The notes under the pieces were generated by a model, which was not told the origin of the DNA, did not search any database, and worked only from the letters and a program-made list of their open reading frames with translations. Shown here piece after piece: positions 5,322 through 10,645 of a DNA stretch of 10,645 nucleotides. Every line of letters starts with the position of its first letter. Within the stretch, counting starts at the first letter, position 1. The position numbers and the translations under genes were made by a program. Source of the DNA: DASZHA01 sp049644325 (GTDB lineage: Bacteria > Chloroflexota > Dormibacteria > DASZGP01). The stretch spans positions 1 to 10,645 of the forward strand of contig JBARRR010000162.1 in the NCBI GenBank assembly GCA_049644325.1. Direction: 5' to 3'.

Positions 5322-6365
5322 ATGCGCGCGGACGAGTTCGTTATCGGCCACCACGAGTCGTGGGAGCGGATGGAGTCCCTGCTGCGCCGAGCCACTGGCA
5401 CCCGGCTGGTAGGCCTGACACCAGACGAGGTGATGTCCCTGGCCGCACTCTACCGGCGCTCCACCGCCGACCTGGCCCGTGCCCAGCGCGACTGGCCCGG
5501 CGAGCCGGTGACGCGGTACCTCAACGGGCTGGTGGCGAGGGGCCATGGCGCCCTCTACCGGGAGGGCGGCAGCATCCTGAGGCGGCTGCGCACGTTCTAC
5601 ATGGAGACGCTGCCAGGAACCTTCCGGGCGACGTGGAAGTACTTCGTCGTGGCCGCCGTCCTCCTCTTCCTGCCGGCGATCGTGGCCTACTTCGTCGTCT
5701 GGCAGAACCCCGAGGCGGCCAACAGCCTGGTGCCACCCGACATCGTCGACCGGGTCCACCATCACCAGCTCTGGACCGACATCCCGCCCGACGAGCGGCC
5801 CGTGGTGGCCAGCGGGATCATGACCAACAACATCAAGGTAGCCATCCTGGCCTTCGCCTTCGGCACCCTGGCGGGGCTGCCCACCGTCTACGTGCTGATC
5901 GGCAACGGCATCAACATCGGTGGCGTCCTTGGTCTGACCCGCGCCTACGGTGTCGACGGCGGGCTGCTGGAGTTCATGGTCGGCCACGGCGTGCTGGAGC
6001 TGTCGATCATCGTGGCCAGCGGCGCCGCCGGCCTGATGATGGGTTGGGCGCTGGTCTACCCCGGACCTCACCGCCGCCGCGACGCGCTGGTGCTGGCCAC
6101 CCGTCGCGCCTTCGTCCTGCTCGCCGGTCTGGCCCCGCTGCTGGTGATCGCCGGCATCATCGAGGGCAACATCAGCCCGTCGGCGGCGCCACTGGGAGTC
6201 AAGGTCGGGATCGGCGGGGCCACCGGCGTCCTGCTGTACGGCTACCTGCTGATGGTGGGACGCACGGCTCGCGCCCAGCTCGGGGAGCCCACCCTGGACC
6301 TACTCCGGGCTACAGTAGAGCGCGCTCCTTCAGCTCCAGGTATCGCTGAACCAGGCCGGCGCTGA
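5322..6365 (+). CDS. SpoIIM / DUF95 family integral membrane protein
   Basis: This is a 347-aa protein and the only plus-strand gene. A soluble N-terminal region (1-100) has helical LxxLYRRSTADLARA (residues 41-55), typical of the family. Hydrophobic segments follow at about 106-127, 166-193, 196-212, 220-246, 262-282 and 293-313. Family hallmarks are NNIKVAILAFAFG (169-181), the Asn/Gly-rich turn GNGINIGGVLG (194-204), GHGVLEL (221-227) and the EGNISPS turn (281-287). SpoIIM was named for a Bacillus engulfment protein, but the family is widespread in non-sporulating bacteria, especially beside RDD, DUF58 and MoxR genes. Nothing else here points to sporulation, so a role in the envelope module is more likely. 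No Shine-Dalgarno motif precedes the ATG, consistent with leaderless translation. The 3' end overlaps the converging DUF58 gene by 56 nt, and no terminator is visible. Confidence 0.9.
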   Translation: MRADEFVIGHHESWERMESLLRRATGTRLVGLTPDEVMSLAALYRRSTADLARAQRDWPGEPVTRYLNGLVARGHGALYREGGSILRRLRTFYMETLPGTFRATWKYFVVAAVLLFLPAIVAYFVVWQNPEAANSLVPPDIVDRVHHHQLWTDIPPDERPVVASGIMTNNIKVAILAFAFGTLAGLPTVYVLIGNGINIGGVLGLTRAYGVDGGLLEFMVGHGVLELSIIVASGAAGLMMGWALVYPGPHRRRDALVLATRRAFVLLAGLAPLLVIAGIIEGNISPSAAPLGVKVGIGGATGVLLYGYLLMVGRTARAQLGEPTLDLLRATVERAPSAPGIAEPGRR

Positions 6366-7632
6366 GCTCGCCGGCGGGTACGTCCAGGCCCAGAACGCCG
6401 CCCCGGCGCAGGACCTCGAAGCTGCGCCGGCGCGCCGCCAGCAGCTCCTCGGCCGCCGCCCATTCGTAGACCCGCGCCGAGCTGTCGATCGGCCGGTTGC
6501 GTGCCGCCAGCACCTCGGGGTCGGACTGGGCCACCACCAACACCAGGTGCCGCGACGACAGCCGGAGGGCGTGCCGGACCAGCTCCGACGACGCCTCCGG
6601 GTCGAGCACGTCGGTCAGCACGATCACCAGCGAGCGCCGGTTGAGGCGGCCACCTAGGTAGGCGAAGGCAGCGCCGAAGTCGGCCTCCATGTAGGTCGCG
6701 GGCACGTTGTAGAGGCGCTGGTTGATGCGACTGACCTGGGTCGAGCCCCGCTGCGGTCCGAGCCAGTCGAGGACACTGTCGGCGAAGGTCAGCAGCCCCA
6801 CCCGGTCGCCCTGGTTCTGGGCCACCCAGGCCAGCAGCAGGGCGGAGTTGACGGCGTGGTCGAGCTTGCTCAGGTCGCCCGACGGCGCCGTCATCAGTCG
6901 GGCGCAATCGATGGCGATGATCATCTGCTGACCGCGGTCAGCCTCCACCACCGTGGTCACCGGCGAGTCGCGCCGCGCCGTCGCCTTCCAGCTGATGCGC
7001 CGCAGCTCGTCACCACTGACGTAGTCCCGCAGGCCTGCGAAGGCCGTGGTGGCGCCCGGCGGGCGGGCACGCCGGAGGCCGGCCATCAAGGGCATGCCCC
7101 GGCGCAGGCGCAGCTCGTACTCGCGGATGGCGAGGACGTTGGGGTAGACGGACACGGTCTGCTGCGCCGGGTGGCGCACCTGGACCTGCCACAGGCCGCG
7201 CCGGCGTCCCCAGCGGATGTCGATAGGACCGAAGTCGTATGCGCCACGGTGCGGCGGGCGCACGGTATAGGCGGCCTGAAAGCGGCCGTCCTTGACCTCG
7301 CCGCCGAGCAGGCGGCGGCTGGGGCGCAGCTCGAGGGGGACGTGGTCGGCGACCTCGATGGCCAGGCCCTCGCCGCCCTCGAGCTCGACCGCGACCTGGA
7401 CCGGTAGCTCGACGCCCAGCGCCAGGGGCTGTGGCACCGTCCGCTGCGCGGTGTAGGCGCGGCGGTTGGGCAGGCGAAGGATGTCGACCGCCGCCGCCAC
7501 CGCGAGCACCGCATGGTAGGCGACGGCCAGCAGCAGCAGCCGGGCATCGAAGATGCCGGTCAGCGCGATGCCGGCGCCGACCACCAGTGCCAGCAGCAGG
7601 GCGGGCCGCGGGACCAGCGTCAGGCGGTTCAG
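6310..7632 (-). CDS. DUF58 domain-containing protein (vWA-like), probable CTG start
   Basis: This encodes 440 aa if started at CTG 7632. Two hydrophobic segments near the N-terminus (about 11-27 and 29-51) anchor a cytosolic region. The DUF58 hallmark FAGLRDYVSGDELRRISWKA is at 198-217, followed by TAR. After it comes a von Willebrand A-like fold: IIAIDCARLM (238-247), GDRVGLLTFAD (275-285) and a VIVLTDVLD strand (336-344). The metal-site motif DxSxS is degenerate (D242-C-A-R), so metal-ion-dependent adhesion is doubtful. DUF58 proteins are usual partners of MoxR ATPases and may be the substrate or effector, with exact function unknown. No ATG, GTG or TTG occurs near the natural N-terminus. 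CTG at 7632 makes a CTGA overlap with the moxR stop, exactly like the ATGA overlaps upstream, and gives NRLTLVPRPALLLAL. A GTG at 7584 would cut the first helix. Confidence 0.88.
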   Translation of the reverse strand: MNRLTLVPRPALLLALVVGAGIALTGIFDARLLLLAVAYHAVLAVAAAVDILRLPNRRAYTAQRTVPQPLALGVELPVQVAVELEGGEGLAIEVADHVPLELRPSRRLLGGEVKDGRFQAAYTVRPPHRGAYDFGPIDIRWGRRRGLWQVQVRHPAQQTVSVYPNVLAIREYELRLRRGMPLMAGLRRARPPGATTAFAGLRDYVSGDELRRISWKATARRDSPVTTVVEADRGQQMIIAIDCARLMTAPSGDLSKLDHAVNSALLLAWVAQNQGDRVGLLTFADSVLDWLGPQRGSTQVSRINQRLYNVPATYMEADFGAAFAYLGGRLNRRSLVIVLTDVLDPEASSELVRHALRLSSRHLVLVVAQSDPEVLAARNRPIDSSARVYEWAAAEELLAARRRSFEVLRRGGVLGLDVPAGELSAGLVQRYLELKERALL

Positions 7633-8579
7633 CGCGGCGGAGTCACCTGGGCGATGATCGACTCCAGCACCATGTTCGCTGTCTGGCCGGCAACCTCGGC
7701 CTCGGGTCTGACGATCAGACGATGGCGGAAGGTGGGGCTCAGCAGGGCCTTGACGTCGTCGGGGGTGACGAAATCGCGGCCGTCGAAAGCGGCCGCCGCC
7801 TTGGCCGCCTGCAGCAGCAGGACCTCGCCCCGAGTGCTTGCCCCCAGGGCCAGCTCGCCGGCGGTGCGGGAGGCTACCGCCAGCTCGATGATGTAGCGCT
7901 GGATCTGCTCGTCGACGATGACGCCCTGGATCTGGGCCCTCACCTCGGCTACCGAGCGCGGGCTGAGGACCTGCTCGACACCGGCCGCCACCGGGTCGCG
8001 CAGCTCGATCCCGGAGTTCCAGCGCCGCAAAACCTCCAGCTCCGACTCCGGCGTCGGGTAGTCGAGCACCACCTTGAAAAGGAAGCGGTCCTGCTGCGCC
8101 TCGGGCAGCGGGTAGGTGCCCTCGTACTCCACCGGGTTCTGGGTGGCCAGCACCAGGAAGGGGTCGGGCAGCGGCACCTGCTCCCCCTCCAGGCTGACGC
8201 CGCGCTCCTCCATCGCCTCCAGCAGGGCCGATTGCACCTTGGCAGGCGCGCGGTTGATCTCGTCGGCGAGCAGGACGTTGGTGAAGACCGGCCCGCGGCG
8301 GACCCGGAACTCGCGCGCCTGGAGGTCGTAGACCGCGGTACCGACGATGTCCGCGGGCATCAGGTCGGGCGTGAACTGGATGCGGGCGTAGGAAAGCTCC
8401 AGGATGCGGGCGATGGTCTTGGCCAGCAGCGTCTTGGCCGTGCCCGGCACGCCCTCCAGGAGCACGTGGCCGCCCACCGCCACCGCCAGGGCGCAGAGCC
8501 GGATGGCCTCGTCCTGCCCGACGACGCACTTCCGCGCCTCGGTCAGGAACTTCTGGTGGAACTCCTGGGCGGCCGTCAT
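7629..8579 (-). CDS. MoxR-type AAA+ ATPase
   Basis: This is a 316-aa soluble ATPase of the MoxR family, chaperone-like ATPases that remodel or activate vWA-domain partners and metalloenzymes. Walker A is GVPGTAKT (43-50), with Ala before the Lys instead of the common Gly. Walker B is LLADEIN (103-109, D106 and E107). Sensor 1 is ATQNP (145-149) and the arginine-finger region is DRFLF (164-168). The sensor 2 region includes GASTR (246-250). FTPDLMPADIVG (69-80) is the family's strongly conserved insert segment. The ATG at 8579 forms a 4-nt ATGA overlap with the preceding stop and has AAGGA 3-4 nt upstream. It sits between the DUF4350 and DUF58 genes, the usual order, so the encoded DUF58 protein is the likely partner. 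Confidence 0.95.
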   Translation of the reverse strand: MTAAQEFHQKFLTEARKCVVGQDEAIRLCALAVAVGGHVLLEGVPGTAKTLLAKTIARILELSYARIQFTPDLMPADIVGTAVYDLQAREFRVRRGPVFTNVLLADEINRAPAKVQSALLEAMEERGVSLEGEQVPLPDPFLVLATQNPVEYEGTYPLPEAQQDRFLFKVVLDYPTPESELEVLRRWNSGIELRDPVAAGVEQVLSPRSVAEVRAQIQGVIVDEQIQRYIIELAVASRTAGELALGASTRGEVLLLQAAKAAAAFDGRDFVTPDDVKALLSPTFRHRLIVRPEAEVAGQTANMVLESIIAQVTPPR

Positions 8580-9748
8580 CTGTCCTTCGCGGAAGGATAG
8601 GCGAGTGCGTGCAGTTTGCGGGCCGCACGCAGCAGCTGACCCTCCGAGCGCGACACCCCCGCTGACATCGCCTCGGCCTGGCTGAGCTCCGCGGCCAGCG
8701 CCGGTGACCGCTGCTCCAGCACCGCTTCGAGACGATCGGGGGTCACGCCCCGGCCCAGCCCGGTCCGCTCAGCGAGTGCCCGGCGGGTGGCGTCGGCGAC
8801 GATCTTGAGGGTCAGGTCCCGGGCACGTGCTCGGCGCAGCAGGGTGCCGACGGCGGCGGCGTACTCCGCCGTGGATCGGTCGCGGGTCGAAAGGATCGGG
8901 ATCGCCGGGCCGAACGATCGGCCGCGCAGGAGGAAGCCAATGAAGACCACCACCAGCACCCAGGCCAGGGCCGCCCCCCAGGGCGTGGTCGCCCAGTCGT
9001 TGAAGGACTGCGACACCCCGCCGCCGCCGTGGTGGAACTCGTCGAAGCGAACCGGCGCGCTGGCGGGCGCCATCGCCAGGATGTCCGCGGCGAAGCGGCC
9101 GTTGTCGGCCTTGCCCAGGACGCCGTTGGTGAGCACCAGGGGGTCGCCCATGAGGATGGCGCGACCCTTGCCAACGACCATCAACAGACCCACGGCCATG
9201 TTGCCGCCGCGCCGGCCGGGGACCTGGACGCGCATGAATGGAACCTGGTTGGTCCTGGGCTCGAGGGCCCCGACCACGGTTGCACTGGTGCGCAGACTGG
9301 CCACGCCGTCGAACACCGGGGTGCCGGCGTCGATGGTCGACTCCGTCTGCGTGCCATCGCTGCTGCTGGTGGTGGCGAGGAACTCCTCGCTGGAGCTGAC
9401 ATCGAACTGGCTGGCCAAGCTGCTGTCGAGGGCGCTGTCGGCGTAGACCAGGGTGCCGCCGTCGCGCACCCACTGCGCCAGCTGGCGGGCCTGGCCGCCC
9501 TCGTACGGATCCGCTGGTGAGAGGACGAACATGATGCCGGGCGTGTCGGGGACGCCGAAGCTTTCCTTGATCCGGCTGGTGGGATGGCCCAGCCGCGACG
9601 CCAGCTCGAACAGCGCCGAGGTGCCATCCGGGGCGTCGCTGTCGGAGCGGTGGTCGGGGCTGTTGGACGGCTGGTTGGGAACCAGCAGCACCAACACCGC
9701 GACGATGGCGCCGAGAACGATGGGGATGATCCAGCCCCGGCCCCTCAT
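8576..9748 (-). CDS. DUF4350 domain-containing membrane protein
   Basis: This encodes 390 aa. An N-terminal membrane helix (7-24, after MRGRG) is followed by an extracytoplasmic domain (about 25-255). The DUF4350-like part includes TSALFELASRLGH (43-55), FVLSP (74-78), an RQLAQWVRDGGTLVYA stretch (88-103) and GKGRAILMGDP (193-203), resembling a glutamine-amidotransferase-like fold. The FDEFHHGGGG motif (235-244) precedes the second membrane helix (about 258-274) and is characteristic of the family. A cytosolic tail of about 115 residues, helical and rich in Ala, Arg and Leu, follows. A Ser/Thr-rich loop lies at 118-137. Its ATG overlaps the DUF4129 stop (ATGA), and its stop overlaps the moxR ATG. 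Function is unknown; topology and context suggest it is the envelope-facing partner of the MoxR/DUF58 pair. Confidence 0.88.
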   Translation of the reverse strand: MRGRGWIIPIVLGAIVAVLVLLVPNQPSNSPDHRSDSDAPDGTSALFELASRLGHPTSRIKESFGVPDTPGIMFVLSPADPYEGGQARQLAQWVRDGGTLVYADSALDSSLASQFDVSSSEEFLATTSSSDGTQTESTIDAGTPVFDGVASLRTSATVVGALEPRTNQVPFMRVQVPGRRGGNMAVGLLMVVGKGRAILMGDPLVLTNGVLGKADNGRFAADILAMAPASAPVRFDEFHHGGGGVSQSFNDWATTPWGAALAWVLVVVFIGFLLRGRSFGPAIPILSTRDRSTAEYAAAVGTLLRRARARDLTLKIVADATRRALAERTGLGRGVTPDRLEAVLEQRSPALAAELSQAEAMSAGVSRSEGQLLRAARKLHALAYPSAKDR

Positions 9749-10623
9749 GCCGCCTGGCCTGGCGCCGCCGCGTCTGCTGCGCGGAAGGCGGCCACCGCCT
9801 CGGCGGCCCGCTTGTACGTCCCCTCGTCAGGCACCCGGCGGCCGTAGGCGGCAGCCTCGAATGGCGTCACCAGCGGCTCCAGTTCGTCGATGACCCCCTT
9901 CTCGACAAAGAGCTCACGCACCGTGAACGGGCTCGCCTCCCAGGTCCCGATGCCCCCGATGCTGGTCGCTACCGCGCTGGTCAGGGCTTTGAGGGCGCCG
10001 AGGAAGTCGCCCTCGGCTGCCAGCCGGTCGGCTTCCGCGAAGCTGTGGGCAGCGCGGGCGGTGGCATCCTGCTGGCGCAGCCTGGCGGGGGCCCCCCCGC
10101 GGCGGCTCCAGAAGGCGCGCAGCAACACCACCAGGAGCACCGTGCCGACGATGGTGGCGAACGCCAGCTCCACCAGCGTGACCACGTCGCCCGCCCCCGA
10201 CGCGCCACCGAAGATGTTCGCCAGCTGCCGCAGGAGCCAGTCCTCGATCAGCTGCAGCAGGTTGGGCCCGCTGGGCTGGTAGCGAGGCTCCGCCAGGATC
10301 GACTTCACCTCGCGGTCGGCTCGGCCGCTGTCTCCAGTGGCGACCGGCTGGCCCAGCGATTGCTGCAGGGCATCCAGCCGCGCCGCGGCGTCGTTGAGCT
10401 GCGGCGGATTGGCGTCGAGGTCCCGCAGGATCTCCGCCTGGCTGGTGCCGGTACCGGTCCGTAGGGCCGCCGCCGCCTGCGAGGCCTTCTGGCTGGTGAC
10501 CAGGGCGCGGGCGCGCTGGACGGCAGCGAGGTACTCGCCCCGACCATCGGCGGCGCCGGGCATCGAGGCGGCCAGCAGCACGCCTGCCGCCAGGACCGCG
10601 GCTCCGACCAGCCGCAGTCGCAC
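9745..10623 (-). CDS. DUF4129 domain-containing membrane protein
   Basis: This encodes 292 aa starting with GTG at 10623; an in-frame TAG at 10639-10641 rules out any earlier start apart from rare ATC codons. The N-terminus RLRLVGAAVLAAGVLLA looks like a signal peptide or anchor, possibly cleaved after GAA (about 23-25). An outward region (26-145) with Ala/Gln-rich helices follows, then one membrane helix (about 146-170) and a cytosolic DUF4129 domain. The domain shows an AAHSFAEADRLAAEGDFLGAL helix (191-211), SPFTVREL (231-238) and an FEAAAYG motif (255-261) ending near 283. DUF4129 is also found at the C-terminus of some transglutaminase-like membrane proteins; no such domain is present here. 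It is the first visible gene of the DUF4129-DUF4350-MoxR-DUF58 operon. Its promoter, or an upstream gene, lies beyond the right edge. Confidence 0.88.
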   Translation of the reverse strand: MRLRLVGAAVLAAGVLLAASMPGAADGRGEYLAAVQRARALVTSQKASQAAAALRTGTGTSQAEILRDLDANPPQLNDAAARLDALQQSLGQPVATGDSGRADREVKSILAEPRYQPSGPNLLQLIEDWLLRQLANIFGGASGAGDVVTLVELAFATIVGTVLLVVLLRAFWSRRGGAPARLRQQDATARAAHSFAEADRLAAEGDFLGALKALTSAVATSIGGIGTWEASPFTVRELFVEKGVIDELEPLVTPFEAAAYGRRVPDEGTYKRAAEAVAAFRAADAAAPGQAA

Positions 10624-10645
10624 GCCGATGGCGATCGCCTAGACC

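Noticed and set aside
6318..6327. GAGCGCGCTC palindrome as a terminator between the convergent genes
   Set aside because: It has no loop and no following T-tract, and lies inside both coding sequences.
5060..6349. Plus-strand open frame of 429 codons overlapping the SpoIIM gene
   Set aside because: It is in a different frame from SpoIIM, composed of Arg/Gly/Ala/His shadow sequence, and crosses the divergent promoter region.
5322..6365. SpoIIM as evidence for a spore-former
   Set aside because: No other sporulation gene is present, and SpoIIM/DUF95 proteins are widespread in non-sporulating high-GC bacteria next to RDD and MoxR genes.
7633..8628. DUF58 frame extended upstream through moxR (772 codons), a possible fusion
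   Set aside because: The extra part is low-complexity out-of-frame moxR sequence, and MoxR is complete in its own frame. The DUF58 N-terminus begins naturally at the overlap.
10630..10639. GGCGATCGCC palindrome just before the DUF4129 start
   Set aside because: It is a single 10-bp palindrome at the window edge. In GC-rich DNA this is not enough to call an operator.

Overview
This is a strongly GC-rich bacterial chromosomal window, densely packed, with 10 complete genes and one gene cut by the left edge. All genes except one read on the minus strand. The high GC, the GTG starts, the frequent 4-nt start/stop overlaps and the gene content suggest an actinobacterium or a related high-GC soil lineage such as Dormibacterota/Chloroflexota. 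The phylum cannot be fixed from sequence reading alone. I saw no RNA gene, mobile element, CRISPR array or phage gene. No gene-free stretch exceeds 100 bases.

Right block, 6310-10623, minus strand: a tightly coupled operon of DUF4129 protein, DUF4350 protein, MoxR-type AAA+ ATPase and DUF58 protein. Every junction is a 4-nt overlap. The first gene is membrane-anchored with an outward N-terminal part. The second has two membrane anchors. The third is a soluble ATPase. The fourth is a membrane-anchored protein with a von Willebrand A-like fold. The DUF58 gene appears to have no ATG, GTG or TTG at its natural start and probably begins at a CTG that overlaps the moxR stop.

Centre, 4336-6365: a SpoIIM/DUF95 membrane protein (plus strand) and an RDD membrane protein (minus strand) diverge from a very short intergenic region. 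The SpoIIM gene converges on the DUF58 gene, and their 3' ends overlap by 56 nt. MoxR, DUF58, DUF4350, SpoIIM and RDD genes are clustered in many actinobacteria. From memory, M. tuberculosis Rv3691-Rv3695 is an example. The cluster is therefore a conserved envelope-associated module whose biochemical job is poorly defined, not a novelty of this genome.

Left block, 1-4294, minus strand: a zinc-ribbon membrane protein sits behind the RDD gene. It is followed after 18 nt by sucC and sucD (succinyl-CoA synthetase beta and alpha) and then an acyl-CoA dehydrogenase, again joined by overlaps. These give a small central-metabolism operon: acyl-CoA oxidation feeding electrons to ETF, plus the substrate-level phosphorylation step of the TCA cycle. 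After a 98-nt gap come two tandem DUF4190-type membrane proteins with long polyproline N-terminal tails; the second is truncated by the window edge.

The points most worth a second look are the apparent CTG start of the DUF58 gene, the tandem polyproline DUF4190 pair, the signs of leaderless initiation at operon heads, and the fusion of the RDD/zinc-ribbon membrane genes to sucCD.
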